This document shows positions 1 through 7,756 of a DNA stretch of 64,000 nucleotides, one piece after another. The notes beneath the pieces are model-generated. The model had not been told where the DNA came from. It was given only the letters and a program-made list of their open reading frames with translations, and did not search any database. Each line of letters begins with the position of its first letter. Within the stretch, counting starts at the first letter, position 1. Position numbers and translations under genes: made by a program. The stretch covers positions 299,887-363,886 of the forward strand of contig NZ_JADPKA010000026.1 of assembly GCF_023073715.1 (NCBI RefSeq). Direction: 5' to 3'. This DNA is from Bradyrhizobium sp. 164. GTDB taxonomy: Bacteria > Pseudomonadota > Alphaproteobacteria > Rhizobiales > Xanthobacteraceae.

Positions 1-124
1 GCGGGATCAAATCCTGCCCGATGCTGAAATGTTCGAGCGATCGCTGAGTCTGCGCACCCCAAAGGCTATCGCCTGCCACCTCCACCACGCCGAGACTGTC
101 AGTTTCTTTCCGTACGTTCAGCAT
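1..124 (-). CDS. fumC: Class II fumarate hydratase, N-terminal 41 residues (cut by window edge)
   Basis: Reading leftward from an ATG whose complement lies at 122-124, an open frame of 41 codons runs off the window. It contains [12 protein letters not shown], then [19 protein letters not shown], which is the conserved N-terminus of class II fumarases (interconversion of fumarate and malate in the TCA cycle, cytoplasmic homotetramer). An AGGGCGAG ribosome-binding site lies just upstream of the ATG. The [12 protein letters not shown] block favours fumarase over aspartase and argininosuccinate lyase, which share the fold. The gene is divergent from the dehydrogenase operon and shares its upstream region, including the dyad at 247-264. 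Catalytic residues lie outside the window. Confidence 0.85.
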   Translation of the reverse strand, partial: MLNVRKETDSLGVVEVAGDSLWGAQTQRSLEHFSIGQDLIP

Positions 125-246
125 ATGCTCGCCCTCGTCATCATTTTAACCGTCCACCGCGACAGTAGCGAATTCATTTAGTTCGACGCCGTCCTTGCAG
201 GTGGGGCGCCGGTATCGATAGCGCCAGTCGTCGCCTCATGATGATC

Positions 247-264
247 ACTCATACCTTGATATGA
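247..264. promoter_or_regulatory. Dyad operator, copy 1 (ACTCATACCTTGATATGA)
   Basis: An 18-bp site with dyad core CATA-N6-TATG lies between divergent fumC and the dehydrogenase operon. The same motif recurs at 4079, 11400, 19368 and 19390. Recurrence in front of unrelated genes points to a shared DNA-binding regulator. Its identity is inference; a FixJ-type regulator is encoded at 29608. Confidence 0.55.
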
Positions 265-316
265 TCGGCTTTCGCCGAGGGTTGTATGGCCGAGCATGCC
301 GGTCGCTTGCACGATG
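249..316 (+). repeat. Duplicated promoter segment, copy A
   Basis: These 68 nt align without gaps to 4081-4148 with 56 identities, counted by eye. Both copies begin with the dyad operator and contain an ATG that opens a frame coding for a similar M-(I/T)-GFRRG peptide. In each copy that frame continues into a downstream ATG preceded by a Shine-Dalgarno sequence. Confidence 0.7.
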
Positions 317-350
317 TGGTGGGGACAGTTTGATAGCGAGGGATACGTAT

Positions 351-896
351 ATGCCCGGCCGGTACCGCGACGATTCTCCTACGGCATTCAAACTCGCGCG
401 CCGCGAAGTGTTGGTCGGCGGGCTCGTAATCGGCGGGATTGCCGCGCTCGCAACGCTGCCAGCTATTGCGGCGGCGGCCTCGTGGTCCGCTGAATCTGCG
501 GCGCGCTTCATGGAAATTTCGTCGCTGTTGGTTCCGCATCGCCTCAACGCGGAGGTCGGGAAGCGCATGGGCGCCGCGATGAGCGCGTTGAATCCATCGC
601 TGGCGCTACAAATCGACGGGCTTCTTTCCATCGCGCGAGAGAAGAACGCGCGGGTCGTCGAGGACTTCTTCGCCGATGTGCCGGACGGTCCGCTGAAAGA
701 GACCGCGCTCTCGATCATTTCCGCCTGGTATCTCGGCGTCGTCACCGACGCGCCCGATGCCGAGGTGTTCGCCTATGAGTATGCGCTGATGTTCCAGCCG
801 ACGCGGGACGTGATGACCATTCCCTCCTACGCGATCTCCGGGCCGAACGGATGGGCGGTTGAGGCTCCCCCACTGAGCAACATGCCTGAATTCTGA
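351..896 (+). CDS. Membrane-bound sugar/polyol dehydrogenase small subunit, Tat signal
   Basis: This 181-residue protein is the likely small (gamma, gluconate 2-dehydrogenase subunit 3-like) subunit of a periplasmic FAD dehydrogenase. A twin-arginine motif (LARREVLVGG, Arg17-Arg18) precedes a hydrophobic stretch ending in an Ala-rich cleavage region, so the complex should be exported folded. In known FAD glucose, gluconate and sorbitol dehydrogenases this subunit provides the Tat signal for the flavoprotein, which has none; the next gene indeed lacks a signal. The start at 351 has GAGGGA seven bases upstream. An in-frame ATG at 261 would add 30 residues but overlaps the dyad operator and has no ribosome-binding site. 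It is followed after 33 bp by the flavoprotein gene. The substrate cannot be told from sequence. Confidence 0.8.
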   Translation: MPGRYRDDSPTAFKLARREVLVGGLVIGGIAALATLPAIAAAASWSAESAARFMEISSLLVPHRLNAEVGKRMGAAMSALNPSLALQIDGLLSIAREKNARVVEDFFADVPDGPLKETALSIISAWYLGVVTDAPDAEVFAYEYALMFQPTRDVMTIPSYAISGPNGWAVEAPPLSNMPEF

Positions 897-929
897 ACGC
901 GGTGGTCTCTCGAGAGAGGAATTATCCAG

Positions 930-2576
930 ATGGCGAACGATTACAGTGCAGACGTCGTCGTCGTGGGAACCGGGGTGGTCGGTTGCCTGATCGCGCAACA
1001 CGCCCTGGACGCCGGTCTGTCCGTACTGATGCTCGAGGCCGGTCCTCGGGTCGATCGCTGGCGTATCGTCGAGAATTTCCGCAACCTGCCGCCAAGCCTG
1101 CGGCTGTTTCATTGGAATGCGCCTTATCCGCCGAAGCCGTGGGCGCCGCATCTCGAGACGCGCACGGCCAAAGAGCAGGAGCAATACCTTCAACTGGAAG
1201 GACGGAATGCGCGCGCCTATCTCCAGGGTTACGTCCGTTATGCGGGAGGGGCGACCTGGCACTGGGCCGGAATCTGCTGGCGCTTGACGCCCGAGGACAT
1301 GCGCCTGAAAAGCCTTTATGGGGTCGGCCGGGACTGGCCATTCAGCCACGAAATTATGGAGCCCTACTACACGCGCGCGGAATATGCGATCGGCGTGAGC
1401 GGTCCATCGGATCCCGCACTGCAATGGCCGCCGAATAGAAAGCGTTCAAAACCCTATCCCATGGGGCCAATTCCCTTCGGTCCCGGTGAGCATCGCTTCA
1501 CCGAGGCCGCCGCGAGAATCGGGATGATCAACTTGCCGGCGCCCCAGGCGCGCAACAGCGGCGTGTCCTATGACGGCCGGCCGGCGTGTTGCGGCAACAA
1601 TAATTGTTTTCCGGTATGCCCGATCGCCGCCAAATACGATGCGGCGACGGCGTTGCCGAAGATCGAGGCCAAAGGCGGCAAGATTTTGGCTAACGCCGTC
1701 GTCTATCGAATCGAGACCGGCGAGAAGAATTCGATTCAAGCGGTTCACTATTTCGATCCGGACAAGCGCTCGCACAGAGTCACGGCTAGGCTGTTCGTGA
1801 TTGCCTGCAACGGCATCGAGACGCCGAAACTGCTCTTGCTGTCAAAGAACGAACGCAATCCGAACGGCGTGGCGAACAGCTCCGATCAGGTTGGGCGCAA
1901 CATGATGGATCAGCCGAAGCTCACAGCGGAGCTGGAGCTTAGCGAACCACTATGGACAGGCGTTGGTCCGGTTCAGAGCAGCAGCATTCTCAATACCACG
2001 CAAGGCGATTTCCGCGGCCGCCACGCCGGCGCGATGTTCCGTATGGAAAATTTTGCTCGCAGTCCCCTCGGTGCAGCCGCCGCGCTGAAAAAAGGGCTGG
2101 TAGGCAAGGCCCTGGACAGAGAGATCCGGCGGCTTTCCGCTTGTACCGCGCGGTTGACCGTGGAGCATGAGATACTGCCTTCCGCAAACAACCGTCTGAC
2201 GCTGTCCAGCAAGAAGGATTGGCTCGGCATCAACAAACCCAATATCCATTACGATGTCGGCGACTATGTGCGCCAAAGCGCCAAGGAATACACCGTGCCG
2301 CGACTGCAGCAATTGGCGGCTGAACTCGGTGCCACCAAATTCCAGCTGTCGCCCGAGTTTCTCAACAGCGACCACATCATGGGCGGCTGCATCATGGGGG
2401 CCGAACCGGCGACAGCGGTGGTAGACGCCGACTGCCGCGCCCACGATCATCCGAATCTGTTCCTGCCTGGTGGCGGTGCGATGCCGAGCGCAACGGCTTC
2501 GAACAGCACGCTCACCATGACGGCGCTGGCGCTGAAGGCGGCTGACGCGATCACCAATCAACTCAGGCATGGCTGA
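930..2576 (+). CDS. GMC-family FAD dehydrogenase large subunit (gluconate/glucose/sorbitol type)
   Basis: This 548-residue flavoprotein oxidises a sugar or polyol and passes electrons to the cytochrome subunit. It starts with a dinucleotide-binding motif (VVVVGTGVVG, residues 9-18) and ends with the GMC C-terminal block HIMGGCIMG ... ASNSTLTMTALA, which holds the active-site His/Asn region. Residues 220-230 read CCGNNNCFPVC; the cysteine spacing (220, 221, 226, 230) equals that of the 3Fe-4S cluster of Burkholderia FAD-glucose dehydrogenase, so an internal cluster is likely. There is no signal peptide; export is expected by riding with the Tat small subunit. It lies two bases before the cytochrome gene. 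Substrate specificity is unknown. Confidence 0.87.
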   Translation: MANDYSADVVVVGTGVVGCLIAQHALDAGLSVLMLEAGPRVDRWRIVENFRNLPPSLRLFHWNAPYPPKPWAPHLETRTAKEQEQYLQLEGRNARAYLQGYVRYAGGATWHWAGICWRLTPEDMRLKSLYGVGRDWPFSHEIMEPYYTRAEYAIGVSGPSDPALQWPPNRKRSKPYPMGPIPFGPGEHRFTEAAARIGMINLPAPQARNSGVSYDGRPACCGNNNCFPVCPIAAKYDAATALPKIEAKGGKILANAVVYRIETGEKNSIQAVHYFDPDKRSHRVTARLFVIACNGIETPKLLLLSKNERNPNGVANSSDQVGRNMMDQPKLTAELELSEPLWTGVGPVQSSSILNTTQGDFRGRHAGAMFRMENFARSPLGAAAALKKGLVGKALDREIRRLSACTARLTVEHEILPSANNRLTLSSKKDWLGINKPNIHYDVGDYVRQSAKEYTVPRLQQLAAELGATKFQLSPEFLNSDHIMGGCIMGAEPATAVVDADCRAHDHPNLFLPGGGAMPSATASNSTLTMTALALKAADAITNQLRHG

Positions 2577-2578
2577 TC

Positions 2579-4003
2579 ATGGTCAACTCCAGTCACCACC
2601 TCAGCGCGCTGCTCATCTGTTTCGCCGTGACTACGGCGGCCGGCATTTGCCAGGCTGCTGATTCGCCAGGTGAAACGGCGGCTGCGGTCAAGCGCGGGGA
2701 GTATCTGGCAATTGCCGCTGACTGCAGTGCCTGCCACACGGCGCCACGCGGCAAACCGTTCGCCGGCGGACTGCCCATCTCGACGCCGCTCGGCACTATC
2801 TATTCGACCAACATTACACCGTCGGCCGATTTCGGGATTGGCCACTACAGCGAGGAAGAATTTTCGCGGGCGCTCCGTCGCGGAGTTCGACGGGATGGCG
2901 CCAGCCTCTATCCTGCAATGCCATACACGTCCTATGCGAAGTTCACCGAAGATGATGCGCATGCGCTTTACCTGTACTTCACACGGGCGGTAAAGCCCGT
3001 CGAACAGCGCTGGCCCTCGACCGAGCTGCCGTTTCCGATGAACATTCGCGCGTCGATGATGGCCTGGAACCTGCTGTTCCTGGACACGGCAGCCTTCGCG
3101 CCGGATCCGCATCAATCGGCAGAATGGAATCGTGGCGCCTATCTCGTGCAGGGCGCCGCGCATTGCGGCACCTGTCACACGCCGCGCGGCTTTCTGATGC
3201 AGGAGGAGGCGAGCCGTGCGTTGTCGGGCGCACAGGTCGGTCCCTGGTACGCGCCGAACATCACTTCGGATCCGATAAGCGGCATTGGAAGCTGGACCAA
3301 GGGAGATCTGGTGACGTATCTGCGCACGGGACATCTATCCGGAAAGGCGCAGGCGGCCGGAAGCATGGGCGAAGCGGTTGAACACAGTTTCCAGCACCTT
3401 GCGGCTGCGGACCTCGACGCCATCGCGGCCTATATAAAGAGCGTTCCGGCCGTCGCCGACCCAGCCGCCGACACTTCCCGCTTCACGGCCGGAAAGATGT
3501 CCTCCGAGCTTGGACAGTTGCGCGGACGCGCGGCCATCAGTTCCGATAGCGAATCCGATCCGAGTGGTGCAGAGCTATTTCAAGGTAATTGCACCTCCTG
3601 CCATTCGGCTGAAGGTCGGGGCAGCAGGGACGGCTACTATCCGAGCCTGTTCTGGAACTCTGCCACTGGCGCGAAGAACGCGACTAACCTCATTGCGGCC
3701 ATCCTGTACGGCGTGAACCGGACGACGTCGGGAAGACAGGCCTTCATGCCCGGCTTCGGCGGTCGCACGACCGATATCAATGCACTCAGCGATCGCGACA
3801 TTGCGGCGCTGGGCAATTACGTGCTCACCCATTATGGAGCAGCCGATACCGCCGTCACTGAACAACAAGTCGCCGAGGCGCGGCGGGGCGGCCCTTCTTC
3901 TCCACTGCTCATGGTCGCTCGCGGGGGCATGGCAGCCGCGGCGGTCATCGTATTTCTGGGCGTTGCCCTTCTCGCCTTTCGAAGACGAAACAGCTTCGCC
4001 TGA
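2579..4003 (+). CDS. Triheme cytochrome c subunit of the membrane-bound dehydrogenase
   Basis: This 474-residue protein has an N-terminal signal peptide (ending near AAGICQAAD), three CXXCH heme sites (CSACH near residue 49, CGTCH near 196, CTSCH near 338) and a C-terminal membrane helix followed by FRRRNS. This is the layout of cytochrome subunits of gluconate, sorbitol and alcohol dehydrogenases, which pass electrons from the flavoprotein to ubiquinone at the periplasmic face of the membrane. The ATG begins two bases after the flavoprotein stop, so translation is probably coupled. With the two preceding genes it makes a complete three-subunit enzyme. Confidence 0.88.
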   Translation: MVNSSHHLSALLICFAVTTAAGICQAADSPGETAAAVKRGEYLAIAADCSACHTAPRGKPFAGGLPISTPLGTIYSTNITPSADFGIGHYSEEEFSRALRRGVRRDGASLYPAMPYTSYAKFTEDDAHALYLYFTRAVKPVEQRWPSTELPFPMNIRASMMAWNLLFLDTAAFAPDPHQSAEWNRGAYLVQGAAHCGTCHTPRGFLMQEEASRALSGAQVGPWYAPNITSDPISGIGSWTKGDLVTYLRTGHLSGKAQAAGSMGEAVEHSFQHLAAADLDAIAAYIKSVPAVADPAADTSRFTAGKMSSELGQLRGRAAISSDSESDPSGAELFQGNCTSCHSAEGRGSRDGYYPSLFWNSATGAKNATNLIAAILYGVNRTTSGRQAFMPGFGGRTTDINALSDRDIAALGNYVLTHYGAADTAVTEQQVAEARRGGPSSPLLMVARGGMAAAAVIVFLGVALLAFRRRNSFA

Positions 4004-4078
4004 TACGTGACCCCTAAGGTGCCACGTGCCTGGTGTCGGCGCTTGGCTGATGCCCTCGGATCAATCTCGGGCGGCGGC

Positions 4079-4096
4079 GTTCATACCTTGATATGA
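4079..4096. promoter_or_regulatory. Dyad operator, copy 2
   Basis: Bases 4081-4096 (TCATACCTTGATATGA) are identical to 249-264. The site sits 75 bp downstream of the cytochrome gene, with no full gene behind it, and opens the duplicated segment at 4081-4148. Confidence 0.5.
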
Positions 4097-4148
4097 CCGG
4101 CTTCCGTCGAGGGTTCTATAGCCGCGCACGCCAGGGGCTCGCAGGATG
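4081..4148 (+). repeat. Duplicated promoter segment, copy B
   Basis: This segment aligns with 249-316 (56 of 68 positions, no gaps). The sequence after it diverges from the first copy. See the gene remnant starting at 4180. Confidence 0.7.
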
Positions 4149-4179
4149 GCCGCAGCCTTCAACGGAGGAAGAACGACAA

Positions 4180-4246
4180 ATGTACGAGCCATCCTCATCG
4201 CGCAGCGGGCGAGGGCTGCTTGCAACAACGGTCGCCTCACGGACTT
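4180..4246 (+). pseudogene. 5' remnant of a gene: Shine-Dalgarno, ATG and about 22 codons
   Basis: A strong ribosome-binding site (CGGAGGAAG, 4163-4171) stands eight bases before an ATG opening MYEPSSSRSGRGLLATT. The frame then runs into the 3' end of the TetR gene on the other strand, where it can be followed but shows no protein-like character. With the copied promoter just upstream, this looks like the start of a lost gene joined to the TetR-efflux block by a rearrangement. The original product is not recognisable. An intact small ORF is the alternative. Confidence 0.4.
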
Positions 4247-4870
4247 TCATCCGCAGATTACACTCACTGCCTTCCGGGCAATCTCCCTCAACTCGGCACG
4301 GCGAACGCCGGCCCGAGCGCGGATGGCGATGGCATGCATTGTGGCCGATGCGAGGACCGCAAGCGAAGCGGGATCCGCATCGGGCTTCAGTTCGCCTCTC
4401 TCATGTGCTGTGCGGAAACGGGCTTCAAAATCGGCGTCAATCATCCGCAGTCCCGCCGCGACGCTCCTTCGGATCGCGGGATCGTCGACGGATTCGGCGA
4501 CCGCTGTCCCGATCACGAAGCAGCCGCGCGCGCTTCCCTTACCTGAAAAATAGATCGACAGCGCCGCCTCAAAGGCAAGCATCAGGCTCTCGTCCAAGGG
4601 ACGGTCCTGCGCGAGAGCCTCACGCGTGGCGGCCAGGCTGATCTCCCAATAACGGGCGAGCGCCTCAAGATAGAGCGCGTGCTTGTTGCCGAAGGCCGCA
4701 TAGAGGCTCGGCGGGTTCATGCCAGTCGCGGTAGCGATGCTGTCCAGCGAAGTGCCGGAGTAGCCGGTCTTCCAGAACGTCTCCGTTGCCCGCTTCAGTG
4801 CGGCCTCTGTGTCATAGGCCCGCGGCCGTCCGCGGCGGGCAGGTCCGGTTTCGCTGCTTTTTCGTGCCAT
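4247..4870 (-). CDS. TetR/AcrR family transcriptional regulator
   Basis: This 207-residue repressor-type regulator carries an N-terminal TetR helix-turn-helix (ALKRATETFWKTGYSGTSL then IATATGMNPPSLYAAFGNK, about residues 24-70) and a helical ligand-binding domain. It is divergent from an EmrA/EmrB-type pump, the usual arrangement for local repression of efflux genes. The shared 142-bp intergenic region has two copies of TTTRTA-N8-TACAAA, one next to each gene, which are the natural candidates for its operators; this implies autoregulation. The ligand is not predictable. Confidence 0.9.
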   Translation of the reverse strand: MARKSSETGPARRGRPRAYDTEAALKRATETFWKTGYSGTSLDSIATATGMNPPSLYAAFGNKHALYLEALARYWEISLAATREALAQDRPLDESLMLAFEAALSIYFSGKGSARGCFVIGTAVAESVDDPAIRRSVAAGLRMIDADFEARFRTAHERGELKPDADPASLAVLASATMHAIAIRARAGVRRAELREIARKAVSVICG

Positions 4871-4909
4871 ATCGGAAAAAATCCCGGTCGATGCCTGTTC
4901 GTTCCTTTA

Positions 4910-4929
4910 TTTATATTGATCGTTACAAA
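4910..4929. promoter_or_regulatory. Putative TetR operator, TetR-proximal
   Basis: TTTATA at 4910-4915 and TACAAA at 4924-4929 form an imperfect inverted repeat with an 8-bp spacer. The right arm and the adjoining CGT match the second site at 4973-4992. It lies 40 bp upstream of the TetR start. Confidence 0.5.
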
Positions 4930-4972
4930 ATTCAATAGGCGGGACCCTTGATTGCGACGTTGCCGTACCGTA

Positions 4973-4992
4973 TTTGTAGGAAACGTTACAAA
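4973..4992. promoter_or_regulatory. Putative TetR operator, efflux-proximal
   Basis: TTTGTA (4973-4978) and TACAAA (4987-4992) form a perfect 6-bp inverted repeat with an 8-bp spacer, 20 bp before the HlyD-family start. Binding here would block the efflux promoter. The centres of the two sites are 63 bp apart, about six helical turns. Confidence 0.6.
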
Positions 4993-5012
4993 AATAGAAG
5001 TGAGGGCTTTCG

Positions 5013-6242
5013 ATGCCGCTGGGTTTTGCGCCTGTCGCCGGCGGGATGGGCGACCGCAAGGAGTTCCGGGAGATTTCGGACATCGCCGTTGGCTCTGTGG
5101 CACCGGGACACGCTGCCGCAGAGACGCAATTCGATCGGGTTATCGACGGCGCCACGCCCGTCCGCGTGGCCAAGGTGCCCGCAAGGAGCGTCAGGGAGCG
5201 GCTGCGCCGGCCGCTGATGCTGGTGGTGCCGATCCTGGTGGCCGCCATCGGCGCCGCTGTGTATCTCGCTGCCGAGCCTTATGTCTCCACCGACAACGCC
5301 TTCGTTCGCGCAGCGAAGGTGACCGTCAACGCCAGGGTTGCCGGGCAGGCGGTCGAAATCGCCGTCGAGGACAATCAGCGGGTTCGGCAGGGCCAGGTCC
5401 TGTTCCGGATTGATCCAGAGGCCTACCAGATTGCGGTCGATCAAGCCGATGCGCATCTCGGCAGCGCGCGCCTGCAAATCGAGGCGCTGAAAGCCACCTA
5501 TCGCCAACAACAGGCCGAACTACAGTCGGCCAGGGATTCGGCGGCTTTCGACGAGCGCGAGTATGACCGCAAGAAAGCGTTGGTCGCCTCCGATTTCACC
5601 CCGCGCGCGGTCTACGAGCGAGCCGAGACGAATCTCAAGGTCGCCCGTCAGCACATCGCATCGATCGAACAGCAGATCGCCAGCACCGTTGTTGCGTTGA
5701 ACGGCGATCCGGACATCGAGATCGACCGCCACCCGACGGTTCGCGCAGCCAGGGCTCAGCTTGACCGCGCCCGGCTCGATCTCTCCTATGCGACGGTGAG
5801 GGCGCCTGACGACGGCATCGTAACGAAGGTCGACGATTTGCAGGTCGGCGGTTTCGTCAATGCGGGAGCGCCCGTGTTCTCGCTGCTGTCGAGCCGACGC
5901 ATCTGGATCGAGGCGAATTTCCGCGAAACGGGCCTGACTCACATGCGTCCAGGTCAGGAAGCGACGATCGACGTCGATGCTTATCCGGATCGTACGTTCA
6001 AGGCCCACATCGTGAGTATGAGTCCGGGCACCGGATCGGATTTCTCGGTGCTGCCGCCCGAGAATGCGACCGGCAATTGGGTCAAGGTCGTCCAGCGCCT
6101 GCCGGTGCGTCTCGAGCTTGATGAGGTCGATCCGAGTCGACCGTTGTTCTCGGGCATCAGTGTGACGGCGCGAGTCGACACCGGCTATCGCCGGACTTGG
6201 CTCCATCTGCTGCAACCCGCGCTCGCGACGGAGGTCAAATGA
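5013..6242 (+). CDS. HlyD/EmrA-family periplasmic adaptor of an efflux pump
   Basis: This 409-residue membrane fusion protein would link the inner-membrane transporter encoded next to an outer-membrane channel. It has a cytoplasmic N-tail, one membrane helix (about residues 67-86, PLMLVVPILVAAIGAAVYLA), then the biotinyl-lipoyl-like half (VNARVAGQAVEIAVEDNQRV), a long alpha-helical hairpin (about 130-220), the second lipoyl half (DLSYATVRAPDDGIVTKVD) and a beta-barrel. The start has GAGGG about eight bases upstream. Its stop overlaps the transporter start by ATGA. No outer-membrane channel gene is nearby, so a distant TolC-type partner would be needed. Confidence 0.88.
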   Translation: MPLGFAPVAGGMGDRKEFREISDIAVGSVAPGHAAAETQFDRVIDGATPVRVAKVPARSVRERLRRPLMLVVPILVAAIGAAVYLAAEPYVSTDNAFVRAAKVTVNARVAGQAVEIAVEDNQRVRQGQVLFRIDPEAYQIAVDQADAHLGSARLQIEALKATYRQQQAELQSARDSAAFDEREYDRKKALVASDFTPRAVYERAETNLKVARQHIASIEQQIASTVVALNGDPDIEIDRHPTVRAARAQLDRARLDLSYATVRAPDDGIVTKVDDLQVGGFVNAGAPVFSLLSSRRIWIEANFRETGLTHMRPGQEATIDVDAYPDRTFKAHIVSMSPGTGSDFSVLPPENATGNWVKVVQRLPVRLELDEVDPSRPLFSGISVTARVDTGYRRTWLHLLQPALATEVK

Positions 6243-7744
6243 GTGCCGCACTCCCATTGACCGCTGCAGCCGACGGCCATCGTGTAGTCACCGCGGCGGC
6301 GCTGATGGCGACCTACATGGAAGCGGTGAACATCTCGCTCCCGAATGCGGCCCTGCCACATATCCAGGGCACGCTGTCGATGGCCAACGACGAGGTCGGC
6401 TGGGTGTTTACCGCCTATATGGCGGCGGGCGCCACCGTCATGCCAATGGCGCGCTGGCTCGCAGGGCGCTATGGCCGCAAGACGGTCTATCAGGTGGCTC
6501 TCGCCGTCTTCGTGGTCGGCTTGATCCTCAACACGCTGGCGACGACGTCCCTCCAGTTCGTGTTTGCCCGGATCGTCCAGGGAGCCGCGAGCGGCACGCT
6601 GGCGCCTTTGTCGCTGGCGACCCTGCTGGATGTGCTGCCGCAGCCGCGTCATGCCCGGATCACCTTGGCGTGGTCGGTGTGCATCGTGCTCGGTATCAGC
6701 AGCGGGGCGAGCATCGGCGGCTGGCTCAGCGAATATCACGGCTGGCGCTCGATCTTCTATTTCAGCCTGCCGATGGCGGCTTTCATCTCCCTGACAGTGG
6801 CGCTGTTCCTCCCCGAAAAGAGAGCGGAGCAGAACCCGCCGTTCGATTTCTTCGGCCTGGCGAGCTTCTCGGTGGGCATGATCGGCCTGCAGATGCTGTT
6901 GGACCGCGGCGAACGCGCGGAATGGTTCGCCTCGGCGGAAATCTGGGCCGAAGCGGCCGCCTCGGTGCTGGGATTCTATCTTTTCATCGTGCACGTCATG
7001 ACGAGGGACGTGCATTTTCTCAACAAGGCGCTGTTCAAGGACCGCAATTTCATTCTTTCAACGGTGATGTTCTTCGCCGTCGGCTTCGTCCTGCTGCCGA
7101 CCCTGGCGTTGACTTCGCCGATGCTGGAGGAGTTGCTCGATTATCCGGTTGATACCACCGGCTACATGACCCTCGCACGCGGTGTCACGCTCGTGGGGGC
7201 GGTGGCGCTGATGGGCTTCGCTCCGGCACGAATCGACAACCGGCTGTTCATATTCGGCGGCATGGCGGCGGTGGTCTATGCCAATTCGCTGATGCTCGGT
7301 TATTCGCCGGCGATGGATCGGTGGCTGGTGGTCGCAGCGACCCTGCTTCAGGGGACTGGTCTCGGCGTTTTGCTTCCGTCGCTCGGCAAGGCGGCGTTCA
7401 GCACGCTCGATCCGAAATTCCGCCCCGAAGGCACATCCCTGTTGATCCTGTCGCGCGTCTATGGAAGCACGATCGGCATCGCGGTGGTCCAGATGTTCTT
7501 CTACAGCAACACCCAGGCCATGCACCTGGCGCTCGCCAAGAACCTAACACCCTTTCGCCCCGCCGCTCATGTCGCGGGCTTGATCGCCAAACCGAGCCTC
7601 GCCGCGCTCAACGGCATGATCACCCAGCAGGCAGCCGTCGTCGCCGTCATCGACCAGTTCAAGATCCTGATGTTCGCCATGCTGATCGTCAGTCCGCTCG
7701 TCCTGTTTCTCCACAAGCCCGGCCAGCCAATTAGCGTCAAATGA
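6239..7744 (+). CDS. DHA2-type (EmrB-like) MFS drug transporter
   Basis: This 501-residue polytopic protein has the length and hydrophobic pattern of the 14-helix DHA2 drug:H+ antiporters. It shows the family sequence in helix 1 (MATYMEAVNISLPNAALPHI) and the loop 2-3 motif MARWLAGRYGRKTVY. The start at 6239 gives the four-base ATGA overlap with the adaptor, so the two are translationally coupled as in emrAB. It likely exports hydrophobic compounds; the substrate is unknown. Expression is probably controlled by the divergent TetR protein. Confidence 0.88.
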   Translation: MSAALPLTAAADGHRVVTAAALMATYMEAVNISLPNAALPHIQGTLSMANDEVGWVFTAYMAAGATVMPMARWLAGRYGRKTVYQVALAVFVVGLILNTLATTSLQFVFARIVQGAASGTLAPLSLATLLDVLPQPRHARITLAWSVCIVLGISSGASIGGWLSEYHGWRSIFYFSLPMAAFISLTVALFLPEKRAEQNPPFDFFGLASFSVGMIGLQMLLDRGERAEWFASAEIWAEAAASVLGFYLFIVHVMTRDVHFLNKALFKDRNFILSTVMFFAVGFVLLPTLALTSPMLEELLDYPVDTTGYMTLARGVTLVGAVALMGFAPARIDNRLFIFGGMAAVVYANSLMLGYSPAMDRWLVVAATLLQGTGLGVLLPSLGKAAFSTLDPKFRPEGTSLLILSRVYGSTIGIAVVQMFFYSNTQAMHLALAKNLTPFRPAAHVAGLIAKPSLAALNGMITQQAAVVAVIDQFKILMFAMLIVSPLVLFLHKPGQPISVK

Positions 7745-7756
7745 AGGAGTACTCCG

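Noticed and set aside
4093..4641. Long plus-strand frame covering the TetR gene on the opposite strand
   Set aside because: It is antisense to a clear TetR gene; only its first codons after 4180 were considered as a gene remnant.
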